The translations under genes were made by a program, and so were the position numbers. From an uncultured Lachnospiraceae bacterium (lineage in GTDB: Bacteria; Bacillota; Clostridia; Lachnospirales; Lachnospiraceae): a stretch of 15,981 nucleotides of DNA. The stretch lies in contig CAJUJY010000076.1 of assembly GCA_910586555.1 (NCBI GenBank), positions 1 through 15,981 of the forward strand. The letters run 5' to 3'. Positions 1 to 6,700 of this stretch are shown here, one piece after another; position 1 is the first letter of the stretch; the number at the start of each line of letters is the position of its first letter. The notes below the pieces were generated by a model that saw only the letters and a list, made by a program, of their open reading frames with translations, was not told the origin of the DNA and searched no databases.

Positions 1-61
1 ATTGTCTCATATTTGTCAGGTTTGGTCTAGGTACATGCTATCCACCGTTTACGTTAATACT

Positions 62-207
62 ATTAATTAAGCTATTCAAAGGCATACTTCTTAAATTGTG
101 GATTTGGTTTACAATGGTTTTAAAAGCAGCAATCAAGCTGTTTTGCCAGTGGATGAATAAGAGAATTTTGGTTTGCAGGAAATACGGATTGTGAATATCA
201 TTTGGCT
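62..207 (+). repeat. Dispersed structured intergenic repeat, copy A (degenerate)
   Basis: This stretch aligns by eye with 10090-10266 (copy B) over its whole length, and its second half aligns with 13984-14070 (copy C). Shared landmarks are an ACTTCTTAA / GCTTCTTAA block followed by GTGG.TTTGG near the left end (from 83), a CAGC-aatcaa-GCTG hairpin with flanking A and T runs (about 124-144), and a TTTGCAGG..AAT.CGGATTG.GAATATC block at the right end (172-204). Most differences from copy B look like transitions towards A/T, as expected of a decaying copy. It lacks the 13-bp perfect stem-loop present in copy B. I do not recognise a named repeat family; no protein is encoded. Confidence 0.6.
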
Positions 208-227
208 AATTAGTATATTTTGCTTAA

Positions 228-271
228 AAATTAAGTTAAATAAGTTGACAAATAGGCTAAATTAAGTTAAA
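228..271. repeat. Two identical 13-bp direct repeats (AAATTAAGTTAAA), candidate operators
   Basis: AAATTAAGTTAAA occurs at 228-240 and again at 259-271, 31 bp apart start to start, close to three helical turns. The copies flank a perfect TTGACA (245-250), and the second overlaps the possible -10 hexamer TAAACT (268-273). A partial third match (AGTTAAATT, about 302-310) lies downstream. The arrangement suggests binding sites for a regulator of the downstream sugar operon. Chance is possible in such AT-rich DNA, and no regulator gene lies nearby. Confidence 0.4.
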
Positions 272-320
272 CTACTATTAGCATATATTGACAGGTTTTA
301 TAGTTAAATTGGTGCATAAT
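245..320 (+). promoter_or_regulatory. Candidate promoter region of the phosphoglucomutase/alpha-galactosidase operon
   Basis: Two consensus -35 hexamers TTGACA are present, at 245-250 and 288-293. The first has a 17-base spacer to TAAACT (268-273), a weak -10. The second has no good -10 at normal spacing; CATAAT at 315-320 lies 21 bases downstream. Either could start a leader of about 70-110 bases ahead of the gene at 389. Positions 274-388 otherwise show no hairpin or riboswitch I recognise. Confidence 0.35.
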
Positions 321-388
321 ATGTAGCAATTAACCAGATTTATATGGACTTATGTAAATAATAGTATTAAAACAGGAGGAGTTAAAGA

Positions 389-2101
389 ATGTGTATTGAG
401 GTTTATAATGAATGGTGTACTAACAGTTATTTTGATGAGGACACACATAAGGAGCTTAAGCAGCTTGCTGGCAATGATGATGAGATACAGGACAGGTTTT
501 ACAGGAAACTTGAGTTTGGTACTGGCGGGCTTAGAGGGGTTATTGGTGCAGGGACTAACCGCATGAATATTTATACGGTACGCCAGGCTACACAGGGGCT
601 TGCTGATTATATTATTTCACAGCATGGGGAGGATAAAGGTGTTGCAATAGCCTATGATTCACGTATTATGTCGCCTGAGTTTTCAAAGGAAGCAGCACTT
701 TGCCTTAATGCTAATGGTATTAAGACTTACCGTTTTGAAGCTTTAAGGCCTACACCTGAACTTTCATTTGCGGTAAGGAAGCTTGGCTGTATTGCAGGTA
801 TTGTTATTACAGCAAGCCATAATCCAAGGGAATATAACGGGTATAAAGTGTACTGGGAAGACGGGGCACAGATTACCCCGCCACATGATAAAAATATTAT
901 GAAGTGCATTTCTGAAGTAACCTCATGGGAACAGGTTAAAACTATGGAAGAGAAAGATGCAGCAGATAAAGGGCTTTATAATACAATAGGTGCAGAAATT
1001 GATGATGCATATATGGCAGAACTGAAAAAGCAGAGCATACATCCAGAAGTAATAAGCCAGGTGGCAGACAGCATAAAGATTGTATACACACCTTTGCATG
1101 GCACAGGGAATGTCCCTGTAAGAAGGGTACTTAAGGAACTTGGTTTTACCAATGTGCATATTGTTAAGGAGCAGGAAGCACCAGATGGCACTTTCCCTAC
1201 TGTTGCATACCCTAACCCGGAAGATAGCAAGGCATGGGAACTTGCGCTTAAGCTTGCAAAAGAAACTGATGCAGATATTGTACTTGCAACTGATCCTGAT
1301 GCTGACAGGCTTGGTGTTTATGCTAAAGACACAAAGACAGGGAAATATATAAGCTTTACAGGAAATATGTCAGGAATGTTAATTGCTGAATATATTTTAA
1401 GGGAACGTACCAAAACAGGCACAATGCCAGCAAACCCTGCTATGGTGGAAACTATTGTTACTACTGATATGGCAAAAGAAGTTGCAAAGGCATACGGTGT
1501 ACATCTTGTTGAAGTACTTACAGGATTTAAATATATTGGTGAACAGATTAAACTTTTTGAGGAAAATAATTCTTATAATTATGTGTTTGGTCTTGAAGAA
1601 AGTTATGGCTGTCTTGCAGGTACTTATGCAAGGGATAAAGATGCATGTGTAGCTGTTATGCTGTTATGTGAAGTGGCAGCTTTCTATAAAGCACAAAATA
1701 AAACATTATGGGATGAAATGCTTGAAATATATGAAAAATATGGTTATTATAAAGAAGGACTTGCAACGCTTACACTTAAAGGTGAAAAAGGCGCACAGGA
1801 AATAAAGGCAATGATGGATAAGATGCGTGATGAAATGCCTGGAACACTGGGAGAGTACAAGGTGCTTGCAATGCGTGATTATCTTAAAGGCATAAGGAAA
1901 ACCGCAGACGGAAAAGAAGAACCAGCAGGGCTTCCAGAGTCCAATGTAATATACTTTGAACTTTCTGGTGGTGCATGGTGCTGTGTACGCCCGTCAGGAA
2001 CTGAACCTAAGATTAAGTATTATTTTGGTGTAAAAGACAGTTCTTTAGAAGATGCGGATAATAAGCTTGAAAGTCTTAAAAAGGCTCTTATGGGGCAGTA
2101 A
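389..2101 (+). CDS. pgcA: Phospho-sugar mutase, alpha-phosphoglucomutase (PgcA type)
   Basis: Interconverts glucose-1-phosphate and glucose-6-phosphate in the cytoplasm, with possible activity on mannose phosphates. The 570-residue protein has the full alpha-D-phosphohexomutase layout: EFGTGGLRG and GAGTNRMNIYTVR near the N-terminus (about 42-65), the phosphoserine loop TASHNP with Ser143, the Mg2+ loop DPDADR (302-307), the sugar-specificity loop GLEES (401-405) and the C-terminal phosphate-binding RPSGTEPK (534-541). Length and N-terminus closely resemble Bacillus subtilis PgcA as I remember it. The start is fixed by AGGAGG at 374-379, nine bases upstream. The next gene begins 11 bases after the stop, so the two are co-transcribed. 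With an alpha-galactosidase as partner, the enzyme probably feeds glucose-1-phosphate from the Leloir pathway into glycolysis. Substrate preference among phosphohexoses is inferred, not seen. Confidence 0.93.
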   Translation: MCIEVYNEWCTNSYFDEDTHKELKQLAGNDDEIQDRFYRKLEFGTGGLRGVIGAGTNRMNIYTVRQATQGLADYIISQHGEDKGVAIAYDSRIMSPEFSKEAALCLNANGIKTYRFEALRPTPELSFAVRKLGCIAGIVITASHNPREYNGYKVYWEDGAQITPPHDKNIMKCISEVTSWEQVKTMEEKDAADKGLYNTIGAEIDDAYMAELKKQSIHPEVISQVADSIKIVYTPLHGTGNVPVRRVLKELGFTNVHIVKEQEAPDGTFPTVAYPNPEDSKAWELALKLAKETDADIVLATDPDADRLGVYAKDTKTGKYISFTGNMSGMLIAEYILRERTKTGTMPANPAMVETIVTTDMAKEVAKAYGVHLVEVLTGFKYIGEQIKLFEENNSYNYVFGLEESYGCLAGTYARDKDACVAVMLLCEVAAFYKAQNKTLWDEMLEIYEKYGYYKEGLATLTLKGEKGAQEIKAMMDKMRDEMPGTLGEYKVLAMRDYLKGIRKTADGKEEPAGLPESNVIYFELSGGAWCCVRPSGTEPKIKYYFGVKDSSLEDADNKLESLKKALMGQ

Positions 2102-2112
2102 GGAGATTTTAA

Positions 2113-4284
2113 ATGGTTATTTATGACAGTGACAGAAGGGTTTTTAAACTTGATACAGAGAATACAAGTTATGTAATGGGTGTGACAGAAGAAGGGTATC
2201 TTGGCAATATTTATTATGGGAAAAAGGTTGATACAACAGATCTTGTCTATGCAATGCGTACTAATGAGCATCCGTTTACACCTGCAAAACTGCCAGGTGA
2301 AAAAACAGGCTTTATGGACAGGTTCCCTATGGAATACCCGTTTGAGGGTACAGGTGACTTCCACGGGACGTGTATAAGCATAAGAAACAGTGAAGGGCAG
2401 GAAGGCCTGGAACTTAAAGTAAAATCACACAATATCTATGCAGAAAAAAGAAAGCTTGCAGGTATGCCTTCTGCAAGGGGTGACGGCACTATGTCGCTTG
2501 ATATTGTGCTTTCAGATGACGCTGTTGGTTCAGAAGTAGTTTTAACTTATACTGTTTATGAAGAATGTGATATAATTACACGCAGTGTAAAAGTAGTTAA
2601 TACTTCAGATAAAGCATTTTATGTAACAAAAGCATTGTCTGCATGTTTAAACCTTGAAACGGATATAAGTGATATATTGTCACTTCATGGTTCATGGGCA
2701 AGGGAACGCCATATACAGAGAAGTAAGATAAATTATGGAAGTTATGTTACTGAATCTTTAAGAGGGGAGCCAGGCCACCAGGACCACCCGTTTATTGCGC
2801 TGCTTTCAGAAAACTGTAATAAAGAGAGTGGTGATGTTTATGCAATGAACCTGGTTTATTCAGGCAATTTTATTGCAAGGGTACAGAAAGACCAGTTTGG
2901 CAAAGTAAGGGCAACTATTGGTATTAACCCAGAGCGTTTTACATGGAAGCTTGAAAATGGCCAGGAGTTTGTTATGCCTGAAGTAATTATGCAGTATACA
3001 TGTAAAGGCACTAATGGCATGACAAATAATTTCCATGACTTTTTCCGTAAATACCTGCTGCCGCAGAAATGGGCAGAGGCAGAGCGCCCTGTCCTTATAA
3101 ATAACTGGGAAGCAACATATTTTGATTTTGATGATGACAAACTTGTGCAGATTGCGGAAGAAGCTTCAAAATCTGGAATAGAAATGCTTGTTATGGATGA
3201 TGGCTGGTTTGGCCACAGGAATGCTGATAACAGCAGCCTTGGTGACTGGTATGTCAATGAAGAAAAAATTAAAGGCGGGTTTAAAAATCTTGTAGACAGG
3301 GTAAATGCACTTGGAATGAAGTTTGGCATATGGTTTGAACCAGAAATGATTTCACCAGATTCAGACTTATACAGGGAACACCCTGACTGGGCACTTGCAC
3401 TTGACGGAAGAGAACCAGGGCTTTGCAGGACACAGTATATGCTTGATTTTAGCAGGCATGAAGTTGTTGATTATATATATGGAAGGCTTTATAATATACT
3501 TAAATCTGCAAATATTGAATATGTGAAATGGGACATGAACAGGCCAATTGCAGAAGCAGCAAGCCTTTCACTGCCAGCAGACAGGCAGGGTGAAGTAATG
3601 CACAGGCATGTGCTTGCGCTTTATGAATTGCAGGAAAGGCTTGTAACTGATTTCCCAGACCTTTTACTTGAAAACTGTTCAGGCGGCGGAGCAAGGTTTG
3701 ATGCAGGGATGTTATATTACAGCCCGCAGATATGGTGTTCTGATAATGCAGACCCGGTTGAAAGGCTTATGATACAGGAAGGCACACATCTTTTATACCC
3801 GCTTTCAACTACTGGTACACATGTAGCAGATTCCCCTAACCATGTAAATGGAAGGGTAACACCATTTGATACACGTGCAGATGTTGCATTAACAGGTACA
3901 TTTGGTTATGAACTTGATATAACAAAAATTGACAAGAAAGAGCGTGAATTAATACCAGCCCAGATTGAAAAATATAAAAAATACAGATACCTAGTACAGA
4001 CAGGTGATTACTACAGGCTTGCATCATTTGCAGAAAATGGCAGGTATGACAGTTATATGGTTGTATCAAAAGATAAAAGCCAGGCAGTACTTATATATGT
4101 GCAGGTAGTGACAGATTCAAATGTATTAACTAAAAAGCTTAAATTATACGGGCTTGAACCTGGTAAAAAGTATATAATTGATGGTGTGGAATACCTTGGA
4201 AGCACATTAATGAATGTAGGATATATAATGAAACCGTTAAGAGGGGATTTCCAGTCAGCAGTAGTAGAAATAAACCCTGCTTAA
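2113..4284 (+). CDS. Alpha-galactosidase, glycoside hydrolase family 36
   Basis: Hydrolyses terminal alpha-1,6-galactosyl residues from oligosaccharides such as melibiose, raffinose and stachyose, with retention. At 723 residues it matches full-length bacterial GH36 enzymes: an N-terminal beta-sandwich (about 1-310), a TIM barrel (about 320-620) and a C-terminal beta domain. Barrel motifs include LVMDDGWFG (359-367), WFEPEMIS (407-414), KWDMNR with the expected nucleophile Asp474, and ENCSGGGARFD followed by WCSDN with the expected acid/base Asp544. The 70-residue gap between the two aspartates agrees with characterised GH36 enzymes. There is no signal peptide, so it acts in the cytoplasm on imported sugar; no transporter lies in the window. 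AAGGAG (2100-2105) overlaps the stop codon of the mutase gene and sits seven bases before the ATG, which indicates coupled expression. Confidence 0.95.
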   Translation: MVIYDSDRRVFKLDTENTSYVMGVTEEGYLGNIYYGKKVDTTDLVYAMRTNEHPFTPAKLPGEKTGFMDRFPMEYPFEGTGDFHGTCISIRNSEGQEGLELKVKSHNIYAEKRKLAGMPSARGDGTMSLDIVLSDDAVGSEVVLTYTVYEECDIITRSVKVVNTSDKAFYVTKALSACLNLETDISDILSLHGSWARERHIQRSKINYGSYVTESLRGEPGHQDHPFIALLSENCNKESGDVYAMNLVYSGNFIARVQKDQFGKVRATIGINPERFTWKLENGQEFVMPEVIMQYTCKGTNGMTNNFHDFFRKYLLPQKWAEAERPVLINNWEATYFDFDDDKLVQIAEEASKSGIEMLVMDDGWFGHRNADNSSLGDWYVNEEKIKGGFKNLVDRVNALGMKFGIWFEPEMISPDSDLYREHPDWALALDGREPGLCRTQYMLDFSRHEVVDYIYGRLYNILKSANIEYVKWDMNRPIAEAASLSLPADRQGEVMHRHVLALYELQERLVTDFPDLLLENCSGGGARFDAGMLYYSPQIWCSDNADPVERLMIQEGTHLLYPLSTTGTHVADSPNHVNGRVTPFDTRADVALTGTFGYELDITKIDKKERELIPAQIEKYKKYRYLVQTGDYYRLASFAENGRYDSYMVVSKDKSQAVLIYVQVVTDSNVLTKKLKLYGLEPGKKYIIDGVEYLGSTLMNVGYIMKPLRGDFQSAVVEINPA

Positions 4285-4303
4285 CCAGATATAAATTTAT
4301 TAT

Positions 4304-4354
4304 AAAAGCGGTGTCCCAGTTTTCTTGAAATATATACTGGGATACCGCTTTTTT
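4304..4354. terminator. Strong intrinsic terminator, probably bidirectional
   Basis: AAAAGCGGTGTCCCAGT (4304-4320) pairs with ACTGGGATACCGCTTTT (4336-4352): a 17-bp stem with a single G.U pair around a 15-base loop, followed by more T residues on the plus strand. The A run at the left foot gives a U run on the minus strand, so it can end both the alpha-galactosidase operon and the convergent BlaI/M56 transcript. Between this and the protease stop at 4449 there is only a 7-bp inverted repeat (TTTCACA near 4365, TGTGAAA near 4408). Confidence 0.9.
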
Positions 4355-4448
4355 ATATATCTGTTTCACAAATTTATAGTATTTTTTTAACAGGTGTCAT
4401 TAAGTCTGTGAAATCCGGAAAAATATTTTTATAAACTGCCAGAATATA

Positions 4449-6212
4449 TTATTCGAATGCCTTTTTAAACTCTTTTTTTGTAACTTCTTTTATAGTACCA
4501 TTGCTAATAATAAGGCAGGTGGTGTTTTTGCTGCTGCCATCTGTATATAACATTTTGCCACTGTCCCATAATCCTGCAATATTTTTTCCTTTATACTGCC
4601 ATATATCCAGGGATTTGTTATAATTTATTCCATATTTTACATAATCTTCCAATATTGAATGGTTATCCCCGCTGTCAGTTGATGTTGCATAACAATCAGA
4701 AGAAGTTACAGAATTATTTGCATTATCTTCTGATGTTGCAGAAAAACTACTATATGCATATTCTGTATTTTCATTGTTTTTTGCAGAATTGTTTTCTGGT
4801 TCACTGGTTTCTATAGCATCATCTTCTGCTACAGTGATAGTAACTGCATTACCCTCTGTTATATTGCCTGGTTCTAGTATATATGGTATCTGGACTTTTT
4901 CAAACCCTGTAATTTCATTGTTCTTGTTTCTTTTTACTTTAAGCCCAATGCTTCCAGCTTCATCAGTTAAATGTGTAAAAACATTTTTGCTGGTTTCATC
5001 ATGGAAATAGCCAACTATTTTACCCTCATATATAATATGGCCGGTTTTTTCATTATATGACAGCCCGTATTTTTTATATTCTTTAAATTCTTCTGTATTT
5101 GCAAAATATCTAAAATCATTATCTGTACCATCATAGCATCTGTATATTGCAGAAGGGGTTGCACCCTGGGAGCTTTTTTTGGCCAGGTTTTCCATTTTAG
5201 AAATATCTTCTTGTACTGGTATGTTTTCTTGTTTGTTATTATCTGGTGCATTGTTTCCTTTTGCAAATACTGTTACAGCAGTACACAGTAAAACTGCTGC
5301 GCATACAACACCTGAAGTTGTTAATTTTTTATATTTCATAATTGCCTCAATCCTTTCCTGTATGGGCTTCTTTCCAAATTTATTAGAAAAAAACTGCCAT
5401 TTATACTGGTTTTCTGCATAATTTATTAATGCAAGTGCATAATCTTTTTTTGCACCATGCCCGTAAACAGAAAGTACTTTTTCATCACATGACATTTCCA
5501 TGTCCCTGTTAAATAAAATATACATTATCCATACCAAAGGGTTAAACCAGTGTATGCAGAGTGTACATAAAATTATAATTTTCCACAGGTTATCAGATCT
5601 TTTAATATGGGTTAGTTCATGTGTAATAATATATTTTAAATAGAGTGTGTTGTCTGGCATAAAGAATTTTGGAAAAATAATTACAGGGTGTACTATGCCA
5701 GCCACCAGGGGTGTAAAAATCCTGTCAGATGTTAATAGATTTACTTTTAAGGGAATATCTGCAATCTGTCTTAAAGCATTATCCTGCTTTTCTGTTACAG
5801 GCAAGGCTTCTTTTATTATGTGGTGTTCTTTTATATATAGTAATATATAAATAATAAAAAGTGTGGCCATTCCGGTAATCCATATAAGTGCCAGCAGGTT
5901 AATATTACAAGCTTTATCTGCTGGCATAGTGTTAGCTGTTCCAGCAGTTTCTGCCGGCCAGTAAAGAATCCTGCTGCTAGTTCCATAAAATGTTACAGGC
6001 TGTTTTATACTAGTGCCATGGTTTTTAGTATTGAATAAAGGAGTTGCAATACCATATTCCAAAGGCAGGTCAAACGGTATTAAAAGCCTTAAAATTACAA
6101 TGTGCCATAAAAGTACAAAAACTATTTTGGGAAGCCTGTTAATTAAAATGCTGCGGAGTATAATAATTAATATAATTAAAATGCTTGCCAAAAAACTCAT
6201 TTTTAATAACAT
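4449..6212 (-). CDS. BlaR1/MecR1-type M56 membrane metallopeptidase with a non-penicillin sensor domain
   Basis: Predicted membrane zinc protease that senses an extracellular signal and triggers inactivation of its partner BlaI-type repressor. The 587-residue protein has hydrophobic segments at about 4-22, 28-46, 106-126 and 210-234, with another at 299-316 before the extracellular part. The zinc motif HELTH (198-202) is followed by RDMEMSCDE (236-244), which supplies the likely third ligand. The exposed C-terminal region (about 318-587) lacks the STxK-type acylation motif and the class D beta-lactamase-like fold signature of true BlaR1. It carries two related modules instead (about 374-398 and 521-552: YxKYGxxYN...YxGKxIxG) joined by an Asn/Ser/Thr/Glu-rich linker (about 459-517). 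The start is set by AGAAGG (6218-6223), five bases upstream, and the repressor gene ends 13 bases before it. The family call is firm; the ligand is unknown and is probably not a beta-lactam. Confidence 0.88.
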   Translation of the reverse strand: MLLKMSFLASILIILIIILRSILINRLPKIVFVLLWHIVILRLLIPFDLPLEYGIATPLFNTKNHGTSIKQPVTFYGTSSRILYWPAETAGTANTMPADKACNINLLALIWITGMATLFIIYILLYIKEHHIIKEALPVTEKQDNALRQIADIPLKVNLLTSDRIFTPLVAGIVHPVIIFPKFFMPDNTLYLKYIITHELTHIKRSDNLWKIIILCTLCIHWFNPLVWIMYILFNRDMEMSCDEKVLSVYGHGAKKDYALALINYAENQYKWQFFSNKFGKKPIQERIEAIMKYKKLTTSGVVCAAVLLCTAVTVFAKGNNAPDNNKQENIPVQEDISKMENLAKKSSQGATPSAIYRCYDGTDNDFRYFANTEEFKEYKKYGLSYNEKTGHIIYEGKIVGYFHDETSKNVFTHLTDEAGSIGLKVKRNKNNEITGFEKVQIPYILEPGNITEGNAVTITVAEDDAIETSEPENNSAKNNENTEYAYSSFSATSEDNANNSVTSSDCYATSTDSGDNHSILEDYVKYGINYNKSLDIWQYKGKNIAGLWDSGKMLYTDGSSKNTTCLIISNGTIKEVTKKEFKKAFE

Positions 6213-6225
6213 AATAACCTTCTTT

Positions 6226-6585
6226 TTATTCTATATTATTTACCATATCTTTAAGTTCTTGTATTTCGCCAGGGGTCAGTGCATTTCCTGATAACAGTGA
6301 AGCAAAAAACTGCTTTTTGGAACCATTAAACATTCTTTCAACAAGTTCCTCTGTTTCATACGCCTGCACATCTTCTTTTGAAATAATGGCTTTGCAAATA
6401 AACTTTGGATCAGTCCTTTTAATTGCGCCTTTGTCTATGCATTTTTTTATAACTGTATATGTTGTGTTCCTGTTCCAGCCTGTTTCTTCTTTTAAAATTT
6501 TTGCAAGCTGTCCGGCGCTTAAATCACCTTCCCTCCATAAAATTTCCATAACCTTTAATTCTGAATCAAAGAATTTAATTTCCAT
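6226..6585 (-). CDS. BlaI/MecI/CopY-family transcriptional repressor
   Basis: Winged-helix repressor of 119 residues that should bind DNA as a dimer and be inactivated by the co-encoded M56 protease. Family features are visible from the first residues: a start like the BlaI consensus (FDSELKVMEILWREGDLSA), then a recognition helix region WNRNTTYTVIKKCIDKGAI (37-55) and a C-terminal dimerisation segment with FFASLLSGNALTPGEI (about 93-108), where Staphylococcus aureus BlaI is cut. Length is normal for the family. A purine-rich ribosome binding site (AAAGGCGGA) precedes the start, and the protease gene follows after 13 bases, so the two form an operon. Three palindromes in its own promoter indicate autorepression. 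No beta-lactamase, PBP or copper ATPase gene adjoins, so the wider regulon is elsewhere or the circuit controls only itself. Confidence 0.92.
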   Translation of the reverse strand: MEIKFFDSELKVMEILWREGDLSAGQLAKILKEETGWNRNTTYTVIKKCIDKGAIKRTDPKFICKAIISKEDVQAYETEELVERMFNGSKKQFFASLLSGNALTPGEIQELKDMVNNIE

Positions 6586-6618
6586 ATATATGTTCCGCCT
6601 TTCTTTAAAACAAAAATG

Positions 6619-6632
6619 ACTATTGCAATAGT
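6619..6632. promoter_or_regulatory. BlaI-type operator O1 (perfect palindrome)
   Basis: ACTATTGCAATAGT is a perfect 14-bp palindrome, extended on one side to TGACTAT. It lies just downstream of the predicted transcription start of the repressor/protease operon (about +6 to +19), where a bound dimer would block elongation or initiation. It matches the two other 14-bp sites at 6647 and 6682. Confidence 0.75.
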
Positions 6633-6644
6633 GGTTATATTTTT

Positions 6645-6673
6645 ATACTATCACAATAGTCATGATTAGTCAA
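6645..6673 (-). promoter_or_regulatory. Promoter of the BlaI/M56 operon
   Basis: On the minus strand, TTGACT (plus positions 6668-6673) and TAGTAT (6645-6650) are separated by exactly 17 bases. This gives a sigma-A type promoter with transcription starting near 6638 and a leader of about 50 bases. Operator O2 covers the spacer and the -10 hexamer, with O1 downstream and O3 upstream, the usual geometry of a repressed, autoregulated promoter. Confidence 0.7.
6647..6660. promoter_or_regulatory. BlaI-type operator O2
   Basis: Read on the minus strand this is ACTATTGTGATAGT preceded by TG: a near-palindrome that matches O1 at 12 of 14 positions. It overlaps the -10 hexamer and spacer of the operon promoter. 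Its centre is 28 bp from that of O1. Confidence 0.7.
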
Positions 6674-6681
6674 TATTTTTT

Positions 6682-6695
6682 ACTACCCAAATAGT
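6682..6695. promoter_or_regulatory. BlaI-type operator O3 (weaker)
   Basis: Read on the minus strand this is ACTATTTGGGTAGT preceded by TG. The outer half-sites (ACTA..TAGT) are kept while the centre differs. It lies upstream of the -35 hexamer and six bases after the stop of the hybrid kinase gene. Its centre is 35 bp from O2. An extra isolated half-site (TGACTAAT) overlaps the -35 region between O2 and O3. Confidence 0.55.
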
Positions 6696-6700
6696 CATAT

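Noticed and set aside
6619..6695. Operator palindromes read as a terminator of the kinase gene
   Set aside because: Each stem is short and AT-rich with no following U tract, and the positions fit promoter elements far better.
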